Source: Pestalotiopsis fici W106-1
Taxonomy: Eukaryota > Ascomycota > Sordariomycetes > Amphisphaeriales > Sporocadaceae
Reading direction: 5' to 3'
Assembly: GCF_000516985.1 (NCBI RefSeq)
Contig: NW_006917091.1
Coordinates: 616,285-680,284 of the forward strand
DNA length: 64,000 bases
Shown here one piece after another: positions 43,501 to 54,844 of this stretch. The notes under the pieces were generated by a model. It was not told where the DNA came from. It saw only the letters and a program-made list of their open reading frames with translations, and did not search any database. Position numbers and translations under genes: made by a program. The stretch's first letter is position 1. Every line of letters begins with the position of its first letter.

Positions 43501-45303
43501 GTCTGATATCATTGACCAGGCCCACAGGCCAACCACAGCCTCGAGATATTTTTGGTTGATCTCCCACACATTAGACTGCTTTCCATCATCCACCTTGTGC
43601 AGAGTTAGACGAATCGTAGATGTGTCTTTCTTATTCGGCCCGGAATTGGACAGACTAGTTTCTGCCACGTCGAAGGCCCAAGTAATCGTCTTGTTGCTTT
43701 CCCACTCAGGTTCGAATCTTGAATGAGTAAAGAGGACTTTAGCACTGGATTCGATGGCCTTCTTGAGTTGCCGAGCTTGTTGCCGTACATGTACCATGGA
43801 ATCGTCCCACGCACTTGATACCTTTGACTTCTTGCGCGTTGAGTGACTTGTTAATTCCGCAAGCCGTGATCGGTAAAGGAATACCTTTTCGGCTTGATGC
43901 TTCTCTGCAGCTATATTGCTGCTCATCTGGTGAGAAGGCGGCTCAGACTCATGGTTTGCTGACGGAGAACTAGATTTTGGCCGAGTTGCAATCACGGACC
44001 AAAATTTCCTCTCATCATTCTTCTTTTCTTGGTCGTCTTTGGCCATTTCCAGGGCTAGCCAGTCCAGCTCGTGACCTTCAACCTCGTCAGGGCGGCTGCG
44101 GAGGAGATTTTGATCCTTGCCTAACCGTTGCGTCCTTAGCCCCGCACGAACAATGGTCATGAATAGGATTGCTCCAAGCTGTAATACGGAGACAGCGGAG
44201 TGCATTGATCTCAACCCGACAAATTGAAGAACAAATCCGCAAATGCTGCTTCCGGTAGCGAGCCAAACTCCGAGTTTCGCCTCCTCGTTAATCTTCCAGG
44301 ACGTTGTGTATTTGTTCAATCGGTGTGAATCATGAGCATCGGTAAACGAAAACGCGTCGAACGTTTGATCACCGATGGTCTGATTTCCAGGCTGTATCAC
44401 ATGGAATCGCGGCCCTTTCTTCTTATTTCCCGGAGCTCTTTGGAAGATTCTCTCCTGGGTGCTGCTCTCCACCAAGTAAGCACAATGGAACATGCCGCTG
44501 TTCAAAAGGAAAGTTCCCGCTACCATCAGAGGAAATGCCCAACTCGAGGGGGCGGCATCCTCTTTTGTCCAACCCCATGTGTACGTGACGAGAAAACCAA
44601 AAACGACAACGGATGCTTGAATCAAGAAACCAGCGGTAGCTGCCAATCTAACGACCCATCTGGGCTGCTCCCGTATCCCTATGTTGAAGGACAGGTTTGG
44701 GTTGGGTGCGAACACATCATCCTTCTTATCAACCTTCAATGGTTGACCTTCAACGCTCCAATTTGGCTCTCCGAGTTCCTTCCAGCCCGCGTCTTTGGCT
44801 CGCTGCGTTTTGATGTATTCTTGAAATGGATAAATGCCACAATCGGGCACGGTCTTGCTATTGGTGTCAAAAGAGCAAGGTGCCTCGCGATCGTGCACAA
44901 TCTCCAGGATCTTTGGGCGTCCAAATACACGAACGATGGCGCCGTTGTGATACAGTTCGCAGACATCCCGACTCGTAGATGAGCAGAGCTCCGCCTCAGC
45001 AATCCCTCCTCCTTCTTGCGCTCGACCTATAAAGGCGCGCAAAGATGGTCCGCCGCATACGCGGATTGCAGATACAACAGCCGTGAGGATTCCCAGCGGT
45101 GCCATTGCAAAGATGAAGTTGTCCAATCTTGTGGTTGACTCGCTGAGAAATTGCTTCGTGGCCTGCTCGCCAAACAAGGCAAGAATCGGCGCAAGGTCTG
45201 TAGCCAAATTATTGGCAAAGTCATCCCAACCATCCGCTTTCGCCGTTGCCACGAGGCAAGCCATCACCAGAAGGTGGTGTTGAAAATAGTTGACATGTAG
45301 CAT
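40573..45303 (-). CDS. Membrane-associated ankyrin protein with tandem C-terminal repeats
   Basis: Single exon, 1576 residues from the ATG of MLHVNYFQHH. N-terminal part: signal/anchor (HHLLVMACLVATAKADG), then the fungal block DGWDDFANNLATDLAPILAL, FIFAMAPLGILTAVVSAIRV, and several further hydrophobic segments up to about residue 395, suggesting a multi-pass anchor. A long middle part has no recognised domain. About residues 985-1130 hold five ankyrin repeats (for example GSRRTPLSYAAEHGHADVVE). The last 358 residues are 11 repeats of 30-35 residues, consensus V-M-K-L-L-L-D-x-R-G-x-E-x-T-V-T-E-E-I-V-K-A-A-A-x-N. Such repeats occur at the C-terminus of fungal NLR-like proteins and may bind ligands; no NACHT or NB-ARC is seen here. 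Function unknown. Confidence 0.9.
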   Translation of the reverse strand: MLHVNYFQHHLLVMACLVATAKADGWDDFANNLATDLAPILALFGEQATKQFLSESTTRLDNFIFAMAPLGILTAVVSAIRVCGGPSLRAFIGRAQEGGGIAEAELCSSTSRDVCELYHNGAIVRVFGRPKILEIVHDREAPCSFDTNSKTVPDCGIYPFQEYIKTQRAKDAGWKELGEPNWSVEGQPLKVDKKDDVFAPNPNLSFNIGIREQPRWVVRLAATAGFLIQASVVVFGFLVTYTWGWTKEDAAPSSWAFPLMVAGTFLLNSGMFHCAYLVESSTQERIFQRAPGNKKKGPRFHVIQPGNQTIGDQTFDAFSFTDAHDSHRLNKYTTSWKINEEAKLGVWLATGSSICGFVLQFVGLRSMHSAVSVLQLGAILFMTIVRAGLRTQRLGKDQNLLRSRPDEVEGHELDWLALEMAKDDQEKKNDERKFWSVIATRPKSSSPSANHESEPPSHQMSSNIAAEKHQAEKVFLYRSRLAELTSHSTRKKSKVSSAWDDSMVHVRQQARQLKKAIESSAKVLFTHSRFEPEWESNKTITWAFDVAETSLSNSGPNKKDTSTIRLTLHKVDDGKQSNVWEINQKYLEAVVGLWAWSMISDPETEEEEKELRISTASEVPMSRIMAFGVSQEDTERAKTDLELWMEDFPSTTSTMKWMKPPGLTDKSPNTIWKRDVDEMVHNLKLEADHCLDRVRLYGWQIPSIPAEMHALTTTVNGSLPDMCARDVYQSFLRTITEGLTSVEGQSKPSMGSKDYYFTNDVLSRLAECFKESGLGSIRDAYSIIVPVLRSKLPLPVDVLPTAYSQAESCRKEGDFQKAEAILRWGWDTALKTTDDLNNDALDACMLEFGELYRYALFSNDSSQHGLGFDGISWMQKEVQKSPEKSSIAAVANRYFHLADMARRDSTPQCSADDVVAAASKNDRPSCLWLISRVMGLSSTSIDRTALSWAAQRGWSEIVKAAIEIGSVIDSEDGSRRTPLSYAAEHGHADVVEILVRSGAVPNLEDATHRTPLSYAVAGGHIPVVELLLKDRRVSIFTRDKYDNSLLHWAATNGHNDIVDFLLKREVEDQLNQPNVHRNTPLALALSNSHTSTADLLVGRGPNVDGIMIHDAEALEWTIKNGEWASAAWLLRLSSNEDKAVIIGLFEKQDPKEPIPYGMPDTRSPVISLEVKALVDALSVDANREITMEIIQDFLVGKYFVQAKIWKQEGTSQEILSSEGNKVVELLLSLVRKQDVVTVEVLKAAAGYEYSGEEVVKLLLDHRGQEITITEEIVRIAAANEGWLAENVLILLLDERGQEITITEDIVKAAAENQGDSTTEIMNLLFNERGEEITITEEIVKAAAANRAHSEKVFNLLLNRRGQEIVITGEILKAAVSNEGWSAVEVMKLLLDQRGHEFTVTEEVVKAVAGNQRSGEDMMKLLLDQCGHEFTVTEEIVKIVAGNGVSGGKVMKLLLDRRGHEFTVTEEIVKIVAGNAVSGGEVMKLLLDQRGHEFMVTEEIVKAAAENEDMYGEGETMMDMFLDQRGHEFTVTEEVLKAVAGNRWSPTKMIGLLLDGRAHIQLTEGMKEIIRDEGYYL
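40576..41649 (-). repeat. Eleven tandem coding repeats of about 96-105 bp
   Basis: Unit ends on the plus strand: 40576-40665, -40761, -40866, -40962, -41058, -41154, -41253, -41349, -41448, -41547, -41649. Units 7 and 8 in protein order (41058-40963 and 40962-40867) differ at very few bases, so they are recent duplicates. Units near the N-terminal side are more diverged (EITITEE instead of EFTVTEE). Confidence 0.9.
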
Positions 45304-46772
45304 GATTCTGGGCAACGCGATCCAGGACACTAGGCAGTCAGTCCTGTGCGTGTGTGTTGAATGAACATGAGTGCCTCTCCTTTCCCGCGGGGATTGACAT
45401 TTTTATCCATAAGGCTGGTGGTGTAACAGCACTGGTCGTCACAAGGGTCCCCTCTTCGGCAGTCACCGCTTAGGGGTACAACAGTTCCATGGCAGTGCAC
45501 TTCCTGCAAAGAGTCCGTGTATCGTCCAGTAAGATGACAGCGTGCTTGAATTTACCCAATCATGTCACTTTTCTCCCCCTCGAAAGCGAGGTTCCGCCAG
45601 TCGCCAGTGCAGTTCGAGCGCCGTCGCCATATGCTGTCTATGCACACAGCCCTCGCCTGGAACAATTAGTGGTTCATTTACTGTGCCGAGATACCCTACC
45701 CTTGCAGTCCGGCCCAAATGCGTGCACCAGGCTGTATTTCTTTTTCCCCCAGCCACCCATTAGAGGGCATTGCCCTCCGCAATATGGAGTCAGCATCTAT
45801 ATCTATACTAACTTCTCTTTGACCGTATTCGCAAAAAAGTAAATATATTTGTCTTAAACTCTCGTCCTAGACCTATAGTTGGCCGGAGCTGCAATTTGGG
45901 TCTGGGAGCTTTCTTCCCTTCTTATCGCATTATACACAGCTTATGAAAACTATGAACAAGCCGAATGGAGTTGCTCGCCACAGGGGTGCCGGCTGCTAGT
46001 CTAGCTATTAATTTGGTTATCGCCAGGTTTACAGCCTACACCAGCTTATATAGTCCATAAGTTAGAATGTTCCAGCTGCCAGGCCCTGGTACATCCAGAA
46101 GATCTAATGCAGCCAGAAGGTCCATTTATATGCTCAGGTCCAATCTGAGTTAATCTAGAAACAGCTCACAATAGGTGCAAAAAGATGTCTAGGTCGTCGT
46201 TCAGCCTCGATCGACGATGAAAGCACCAAAACAGCGTAAAGAAAAAGCTACTGGATTCAAGTAATAAGAACTAAATATGAATACTACCTAACTTGTATTT
46301 GCCTGCAGTTGAAATCGAGGGCAAACTAAACGTGCCGGACAGAACTGCAATTAAGATTTGGATTGAAATTGGTCAAAACAGCACTCTGATTGGCTGACGT
46401 CACGCCAAGACTTGTGGCATTACTCCAAACCGTTCTCTCAGAAAGCAGCATTATAGATCTCATTTCCACTACCGCCTTTTCCTTTTTACCTTCACTTCTG
46501 GCCTTGTCATGTTCACTTTCTCCTCGTCGTTCTCTTTCGTTTTCGAATATGCACTTTCCAGGCAACAGGTTCTTTAGCCGGACCGATCCACGCTGCTCAT
46601 CAACTGTCAAGCTCAAAACCCGTGTCCGAATCTACTTTAGCATTTCACGCCAACGGACTTTCCGCCTTTCGATTTCTTCTCATCAGCCCCTGGCCAATTC
46701 CTCTTCTGTCCCTTCGAGCCCTGGCAATACCCTGGCACACGACATTGTCAATACAATCCTTTGTGATCAATC
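45304..46772 (+). other. Gene-poor stretch
   Basis: Promoter of the ankyrin gene, then AT-rich sequence near 45780-46330. A pyrimidine-rich 5' leader precedes the remnant gene at 46773. Open frames (for example 46390-46893) are low-complexity and Ser-rich. No supportable gene. Confidence 0.45.
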
Positions 46773-47688
46773 ATGTCTATTCAAGAGACTTTTCCGGACC
46801 CACCTGATGATATGTTCAAGTGGGCTTATTATGTTTGGAAAGACAGGAATCGGATTGCTATGGTTTGGATGTATGATCTGTATGACACCATGAGATGTGG
46901 TTCGACATACGCTTATGGGTCCTGGGGCTACACAGGTAACTTAGTTGGCAATCCAGAGTCTGATGCTCCAGCTGATTTTACTAGTATTGCGCACCACATA
47001 CTCTAACGAATCCGATCGGCTCTGGCCGATTGCGCTGGCGAAATTGAGACTCTGGGTTACTGATTACTTTATCCATTACCTTAGTTTTATATTAAAAAAG
47101 ACCGATATAACGGTAGATAACGAATTTAGTCGTCGCTTTATTATCGAGGTTGTCGGGAGCAAGGAGCTGGAAGCTCTATAATTTACCGATTTCGCAAAGG
47201 CGATTTAAGATAATATTAAATCCCTAATTGGAATTTTCGACGCCTAGTTCCTCCGAGCTATTAAAGACGATAATATTATACCTAAGCGCAACCCGAGGTT
47301 TATCGATTTTCTCGTCGTCGATAAGGACTCTTTTCGCTTTTTAGCCGTATTACCCGAAAAAACGATACCTTTAACACCCGTAATTATATAGGGAAAAAGG
47401 GTTAGTTAATAGTCCAAATATGCTTTCATTAATAAATTAATTAAACGTAAACAAGCACAGATGAGCTTTTACGAGGAAGCATACCTCTGGCTAGTCGATT
47501 CGCAAGCTGTAAGGCGTTACGAAGGTATCGACGACGCAGAGAATTACAATGGGTTAATAAAGCTGGAAGCGAGCGACATCCCCAACCCTTGGTTTAAAAG
47601 AGCTCCTAGGGCGGAGGATAACTGGCACATTTTTGATCGCGCAGAGCTACCCGAGGGATCTGGTGATATGTGGTTCCGTGCTCGTTAA
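46773..47688 (+). pseudogene. Unknown gene remnant with RIP-like nonsense codons
   Basis: Exon 1 46773-46935 (MSIQETFPDPPDDMFKWAYY...), probable intron 46936-46984 (GTAACT...ACTAG), then one reading frame to 47688. In that frame there are six stops: TAA 47179, TAA 47206, TAG 47245, TAG 47389, TAA 47407, TAG 47410; none is TGA. Beyond them the same frame is clean for 76 codons (MSFYEEAYLWLVDSQAVRRY...). The stop-bearing segment has very few CpA or TpG and very many TpA. I do not recognise the protein. Two separate small genes flanking non-coding DNA is the alternative, but the shared frame argues for one broken gene. Confidence 0.6.
47080..47455. repeat. RIP-like TpA-rich, CpA-poor segment
   Basis: By eye about 6 CpA and 4 TpG against roughly 38 TpA in about 375 bp, while CpG is retained. 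This is the product of C-to-T change at CpA on both strands, as in repeat-induced point mutation. Flanks do not share the bias. Confidence 0.65.
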
Positions 47689-48356
47689 TTCGTGCCATAG
47701 GTCGCGTGGCGAAACCCAAGATACATTTTGTCTCAGCAATGGCACTTCTGTCAAAAATGCAACGTTTCTGGGTGACTGTCTCCGCCTTCTCGTGATGTAC
47801 GCTGCAAAGTCATAAATCACAGTGGTTAAAAATAGGATACAAAGCGACTTGCAGCTTTTATTGGTTGTAGTGTGTTCAGACCCACCATTCAGCCAGGCCT
47901 CCCTGGGCGGTTACCGTAGACCAAGAATAGAGTGTTTTGAGTGTCTGGTTACACGGGTAGTGTATTTTTGTCACTTGCTGCATACAAGATACATAGGGGG
48001 ACCATTGGCACGATTGTGCTGCACTGCAACATACGGTAGGCACTGAACTCGTTGCACCTTCAACCTTCAACCAGGCCTCAAGTAATCTAGGAGCAAAAAT
48101 CGTCGCATTTTTGCCCGAGGTGGTATCCTGATTCTCGGTGAACGTCAATAATAAACTACTGGTTCCATGCCACGAGTCTTATTGGCTGCACATTCCGCAT
48201 CTCAAATTTCACCATCTATTCCGAGATGGGCGCTCAAAAGAGACGAACTCCGGCACGAGGCTGTAGTGGTACTGGGTTATAGTCAATAAAGCACCAAATC
48301 GGGACTACCTACCGCAATTATGCGATTTGTCTCTTCTCTGGCCGTCCCTTCCTACA
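47689..48356 (+). other. Intergenic
   Basis: No gene seen. Promoter side of the DUF6536 pseudogene. Confidence 0.4.
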
Positions 48357-51153
48357 ATGGCATCTGTGTCTCCGAACTCGGCTATGACGCGCCGCGATGG
48401 TTCCATCATTCCATATGAAGACTCAGACAACGATGGTATAACAAGTCAACACGATGAGAGCGAAGGGGAAGCCGATAGCCGTGATCACACCAACGGTAAT
48501 GATCAGGCTCAACCATTACCAAACGGTTTACACCCAAAGGATCACAGCCCAGGTCTTGATTTAAGCGCAAACCCACAGCAACTATGCTTCATCCCGTAAG
48601 TTGGTTCACCTCGCAAAGTGAATTATACGATAGTTGGAACATTTTCAATGGAATCTTTAGTCGCTTTGGTAGTTTGCCTTTATTCAGGTGGTGGCTACCA
48701 CAACTGGATGCACGGGCAGCTCCGCCCAAAAGTCGCCAACACCGGAAGATTGCAATTCTAGCTCAATTATCCATAACAACACTTATTTTCTTCATCAACC
48801 TGTCTTTCACACTCTATTCAATCCTCGGTTACTCTGTTGATAACATCTACGGGTAGTATTTCCAAGGAGACTGCGGCAAAATTGACCAGTACAACACGGT
48901 CCTCCACTTAGTTATCAATGTCATCTCGACAGTTTTACTCAGCTCAAGCAATTATTGCTCACAGATCCTAATTGCGCCAACAAGGGCGGATGTTGACGCG
49001 GCTCATTCGAAAGGTCAATGGCTGGACATTGGGATCCAAAGTTTTCGAAACTGGCGTAGCGTGGCAATATGGAGAAAAGTCACCTGGGTGCTTCTCATGA
49101 CGAGCTCAATTTTGCTCCATCTGATGTGGGTACCGAGATTTCCATGAGACCTCTGATTGTATTGACAAATGCTAGCTGGAACTCTGCAGTGTTCATGGCC
49201 GTTCCTGTCAGCATCTACACCGTCGGAGTCGTAACAAGTGACTTTGCAATTGACACCCAACCATGGGATTTCACTACCGTGGAAAGTGAAGAGACCTGGA
49301 AACACGATCTTGGCTTGAATCTTCAAATGATACGGGATAATTATACTCGAGTAGATCGACTCGATCGGCATGACTGCATCCAACGCTACGTCAACAGCCG
49401 ATCTGGAGTCAACGATGTCATTCTTGTGTCGTCCAACACGACCATGGCAGACGGGCGATCAACCATGCATCGCAATTCAACCAACGAGAACACCTCGCTC
49501 CTGGATATATTTGTGACACTAAGCTATGCCTCTTGGCCGCTGTTCAACGTATGGATTTGCGACGACAGATTGAACTTGCAATACACGACAAGCACTTGTA
49601 CATGGAAGACGGCGCAACCTCATGTCCATTACTGGAATTGGATCAGCACCCCAGTATCGTCTGTAGATACAACTAACCAGTATCATTACGAAATTGATTA
49701 CTGCCTCAGTCTAGGCGACGACAGCTCCGAAATGGATGACAAATGCGCATTGCGATTTTATTTACCCTGATGTCCTACTCGGGGTCTGTATACTCAACCT
49801 GCTCAAATGTGCTTGCTTCATCTATACAGCAATATTACATCGAAATGATAGTCAGCATACACTAGGGAGCGGTACGTCTGACACTCGGCCAATCAATAAA
49901 TGGAACCGACTGAGATGGTTTGGGGGCCTCTGGAGCATGACCTGCCGATTGTGGGCCAAGATCAAGGCACCAGAAGAGATCACATACACTAAAGCTTCCA
50001 TGATCACGATAGGCGACTATATTTCAAGCGCCCTCGAGCATCAGGATCTTCACACTGCGGGTCTTGACCTGTCCACCAGAAAAGATTTTGATCGTCCGTG
50101 GCGGGTCGACCCGAGAACTGAGTTTATTCCACCTAGAAGGTTTACCTTCATCGACGTTCTCAGTAGACGAAAGTGGGTCGTTACGTATGTATTGTAAGTA
50201 GCATGTCTCGAAGAATTAAAATATCAGCTCACTGACGAAATTTCTGCAGGATGTGTCTTTTGGTTCTTCCATTCTATGCCCTCTTGGGAGTGATCCTCTA
50301 TGAGCACCGCAAGATTGGTATGCCGATTGACTTGCCTTCGCTATGGGCAGAGGGAATCGGCGTGTTCCAAAACTACGCCTATTTCCCGTCATTCTCCTCC
50401 GAGGATTCGGGGGGTACCAATGGGCCATTTCATGCACGAAGATTCCACATGGCAGCTCTATTCGCCAACATACCACAACTTTTCATCAGTGGAGGCTATG
50501 TGATCTTGAACAACCTGCTCACGACCATATCCATCACAGACGAGTGGAACACTTTTATCCACCGCCGTCAGCCTTTGCGTGTGTCGCAGCCAAAGGGCAG
50601 TCAACGCTCCAGCTATTTTTTGTCGTTGCCTTTTCATTATGCAATAGGTCTTATTACGTGGTCTGGTGTGACACATTGGCTGGTATCGAGGAGTCTTTTC
50701 GTTGTGGAAAGCAATGAGTTTGCGAGCCCGGACTTTGTTCACTTCGATAATCAGGACAGCGCTGTCGTTGGTCACTCCGCAATGGGTATCATCCTCACAA
50801 CGATAGCGGTCTCATTAACATTGTTTGTACCAATCGTCATAAGCTTCAGGAATTTTGAAGCACCGAAAAGTAAAGAAAACAATGATTGGATCGGTCGGGA
50901 AGCAGCTAGATATCCCATGCCTCTGACCTCAACCTGCAGTGCAGGTATCAGTGCAGCGTGCCATCGACACGAGCAGGATCTTGACGCACACCTTTTGCCA
51001 ATCACATGGGGTTTTGTAGAAGACGACCCAGAATCGCAACAAGAGGAACTCCGCGGCAGGTTTTGCTTCACAACGGCACGTGATGTGCAGTGGCCGGAGA
51101 GATATGTACGCCAGAATGCGCCAAGTTTTCAAGAAACGCCAGCGGGGGTATGA
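48357..51153 (+). pseudogene. DUF6536 membrane protein gene with one stop and one frameshift
   Basis: Readable exons: 48357-48595, 48661-49125, 49176 to about 49755, about 49755-50193, 50250-51153; introns are 65, 50 and 56 bp. Family blocks appear in order: LAQLSITTLIFFINLSFTLY, then FQGDCGKI, VINVISTVLLSSSNYCSQIL, APTRADVDAAHSKGQWLDIG, SILLHL-I-WNSAVF, and the C-terminal SAGISAACHRHEQD, PITWGFVEDD, FCFTTARDVQWPERY. Between the first two blocks an in-frame TAG (48854-48856) interrupts the exon. Near 49751-49765 the frame shifts by one base (CALRFY then DVLLGVCILNLLKC) with no room for an intron. DUF6536 proteins are multi-pass fungal membrane proteins of unknown role. Two lesions suggest a pseudogene; assembly error at both is less likely. 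Confidence 0.78.
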
Positions 51154-52035
51154 CACTGAGAGATCAAGCAGTACCGGAGTATGATGCACTTTAAATATAT
51201 TGTTCCAATTGCGTAGAAGAGTTGCGTCTTGAAGTATGTAGGCAGGCATAAACAATCGTTACAATCCCGAAATCAAGGTCCTCAGAGCAAAGGATACATG
51301 TTGTTTATAAGCGTCCGAAAATCAAAATTAGTATCGTGACCGCTGTATATCGTTTCTTATTATTCACAGGGAAATCGTTTCGTACAGAATGCGGCGAGTG
51401 CAAGCTGTAAAGAATATTTCATGGAAACTAATTTAGTGTTTTCCCTGTTACCTCTTGCTATCATTACAAATAGCTTTGAAAATGTGCAAGGTGAAAAACA
51501 TGATGATCTCTGGGTTCATGACGTTTCTTGTCAAGTATTCTAAAGGAATGTCGATAGTATATACGATTACACGAGATCAGTATTAGGCTTATTATAATCT
51601 GGTGCTATGGCGTTGTTGTGGCTGTGCGTTGATTGTCCAACCACCGACTTGTTGGTTCCAATGTTGGTGGGTTCAATGTTAGCTAGCGGTCTTTTGATGG
51701 GGCCCGTGCTTTCCATCCCTCCTTGCCCGCAGCAGTGACGAACGACGACCTCTAGGTGGGTCCCATCATCCTGGCCGACCGATAGTGGTGGTGGGCAAGT
51801 GAGTGAGTGAATGAGCTCCTAAACCAGCAGCAACCCAAGCCAGGCCTGGGGGTGAGCTTCTCTCCAAGATAACTTTTATTAGCGACAAGGCACCAGCTTT
51901 TTCCTCTACAAGGCGATCGCACCCTTTCACCCATCGAGGCGCCGTCCATTATCGACTCACCCTTTTGCCGCTACGACTCCTGATCAATTGCCATTTCAAC
52001 CAGAAGCTCATCCACCGCTCCCAGCCCCAGTAGCC
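51154..52035 (+). other. Intergenic, VPS35 promoter
   Basis: No gene. GC-rich 5' leader near 51900-52035 with CT-rich words. AT-rich from 51180 to 51600. Confidence 0.5.
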
Positions 52036-54844
52036 ATGTCGGCGACACCCGCTCCGCCCGAGGATCAGGCGCGGCTGCTTGAGGATGCCTTGATTGCGGT
52101 GCGCCAGCAGACTGTGCTCATGCGCAAATGTCTGGATACCCCAGGAAAGCTCATGGATGCGCTCAAGTGCTGGTATGCTGCCTTCCCTATCTTCCCTATG
52201 CGCTGTATCTTCCCGCCGGGCGGAATGCTAATGTGAACCTGCGCCGCAGCTCGACCCTGGTATCAGAGCTTCGAACGAGCAGTTTGGGACCCAAGCAGTA
52301 CTACGAGCTTTACATGTCCGTCTTTGATGCTTTGCGATATCTGTCTGTCCACCTCCGCGAGAACCACCCACACAACCACCTTGCCGATCTCTACGAGCTT
52401 GTCCAATATGCTGGCAACATCATTCCCCGCCTGTACCTCATGATTACCGTAGGCACTGCCTACATGGCGATTCCCGAGGCTCCGGTCAAGGAGCTCATGA
52501 AAGATATGATGGACATGAGCAGAGGAGTCCAGCACCCGATTCGTGGCCTTTTCTTGAGGTACTATCTGTCTGGCCAAGCAAGAGACTACCTTCCGACCGG
52601 CGAGGGTGACGGACCCGAGGGCAACCTACAAGACTCCATCAGCTTTGTCTTGACCAACTTTGTCGAGATGAACAAGCTCTGGGTGCGACTTCAACACCAA
52701 GGCCACTCGAGAGATCGAGAACAGCGAACGCGCGAGCGCAGAGAGTTGCAGCTCTTGGTGGGTAGCAACATTGTCCGGCTGAGCCAATTGGTAGATCTCG
52801 AGACCTACAGCAATGGCATTCTTGGACCTTTGCTCGAGCAGGTCGTCCAATGCCGTGATGTCCTAGCTCAAGAGTACCTTTTGGAAATCATTACCCAGGT
52901 CTTCCCTGACGAATTCCATTTACATACTCTGGATCAGTTCTTGGCTGCAGTGTCCCGGCTCAACCCCCATGTGAATGTCAAGGCCATTGTGATTGGTCTA
53001 ATGGACCGCCTCTCGGCATATGCTGAGCGCGAGTCTCAGGCAGAGGCAAGCGACGATCGCGGCAAGTTGGAGGAAGAGGCTTTGGCAGAACTGCTTGAGA
53101 AGATTCGACTCGGAAAGGAGCAGCAAGAGACAAAGCCACCGGCCGCAGAACCTTCGGAAGATACCAATGGCGATGAGCCTCAAAATGGCGATAGCTCAGA
53201 AGCACCAGCCAGTGAGAGCTCTGAGACAGCCCCCGAGGCAGCGCCGTCCGTCGCCGAGACAGAGTCTACCGCTGTAGAAACAGACGGAGAGCAAGCTGCA
53301 ACGTCCCCAAAGAAGGAGCGTGGCATTCCAAAGGATGTCAAATTGTACGAGATCTTTTTCGAGCAGGTCAACAACCTCGTGGCAGTACAGCACCTTGCCA
53401 TACAGGACACCATTGCTCTATTGGTATCTTTGACGAATTTGGCCCTGAATATTTACCCCAATCGCCTGGACTATGTAGATCAGATCCTCGAATACGCAAA
53501 CCGCAAAGTCCGAGAGCATGCAAACAGCGCTGATCTACACTCGCCGCCTGCGCAACAAAGCCTGTTGGCTCTGCTACAGGCACCTCTCAAGAGATACGTT
53601 TCCATCTTTACAGCACTATCACTTCCGACATACGTGCCATTGTTCCAGTCGCAAACCTACCCAACCCGCAGGGCAGTAGCTGGCGAGGTTGCAAGAACGC
53701 TACTACGAGATCATACTCTCATCTCTACTCCATCTCAGCTAGAAAATGTTCTAGAGATTCTAAAAGTCCTCGTCAAGGAGGGTTCTCAGCCGCCAGCTGG
53801 CTATCCCGGTGGCCCACAACGGCGGGTTGTGGAAACCGATGAAACGATTGAGGAGCAGGGCTGGCTTGCACGACTCGTTCACCTGGTGCAAAGCGACGAC
53901 AATGATACCCAGTTTAAGCTGCTGCAAATGGTGCGCAAATCGTATGCTGAAGGTGGTGAGCGCATCCGTACAACCACACCGCCAATCATTACAGCTGGCA
54001 TGAAGCTGGCTAGAAAGTTCAAGGCTCGAGAGCACTATGATGACAATTGGGAGACACAGTCGTCTGCTCTCTTCAAGTTTATGCATTCCGCCATATCAGC
54101 ACTGTACGCCCGCGTAAATGGATCAGGAACGGCCGAGTTGGCCTTGCGACTGTTCACTGCCTGTGGACAAACTGCCGATATTGTTGGTTTTGAGGAGGTG
54201 GCCTATGAGTTCTTTGCCCAAGCCTTTACCGTCTACGAAGAAGCGATTAGCGACTCCAAGGCCCAGTTCCAAGCAGTCTGTGTGGTCGCCAGCGCCCTCC
54301 ACCAGACGAGAAACTTTGGCCGTGAAAACTACGACACTCTTATTACCAAGTGTGCCCTCCATGGCAGCAAGCTGTTGCGCAAGCCCGATCAGTGCCGTGC
54401 TGTCTACCTTGCCAGTCATCTTTGGTGGGCCACGCCTATTGCAGCCACCGAGGAGTCAGAGGAGGGACTTTACCGCGATGGAAAGCGTGTGCTGGAGTGT
54501 CTGCAGAGAGCGCTGCGGGTAGCCGATAGCTGCATGGAACAAGCTGCTTCTATTGAACTCTTTGTCGAGATCCTAGACCGTTATGCATACTATTTCGAGC
54601 AGCAAAACGAGTCGGTAAGTTGCAGTCACAGATCATCCATCATCACAAACGATGCGCGTCTAACTAGCGAATACAGGTTACCACAAAATACCTCAATGGT
54701 CTCATTGAGCTCATCCACTCGAATCTGAGCACAAACCAACAGGATTCAGCCAGCGTAGAGAGCAGCAAGAAGCACTTTAAGCAGACGCTAGACAATATAG
54801 CTAGCAGGGGATGGGAAGGTGTTGTGTTATACCCGCAGAAATGA
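52036..54844 (+). CDS. VPS35: Retromer cargo-recognition subunit Vps35
   Basis: Exons 52036-52172, 52250-54614, 54677-54844; 889 residues. Introns are 77 and 62 bp. Start is the ATG of MSATPAPPEDQARLLEDA. Family blocks: VRQQTVLMRKCLDTPGKLMD, ALKCCSTLVSELRTSSLGPK, YYELYMSVFDALRYL, the highly conserved RGLFLRYYLSGQARDYLP, NFVEMNKLWVRLQHQG, RERRELQLLVGSNIVRLSQL, and the C-terminal YLNGLIELIHSNLS. Vps35 is the solenoid backbone of retromer, which returns receptors from endosomes to Golgi or plasma membrane. A fungal-type acidic low-complexity insert (Glu/Pro/Ser/Ala-rich, about residues 340-425) separates the N- and C-terminal solenoid halves. It is longer than human Vps35 because of this insert. 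Confidence 0.97.

Noticed and set aside
46390..46893. 167-codon plus-strand frame
   Set aside because: Ser/Thr/Phe-rich translation of a pyrimidine-rich leader; it overlaps the start of the remnant gene in another frame.
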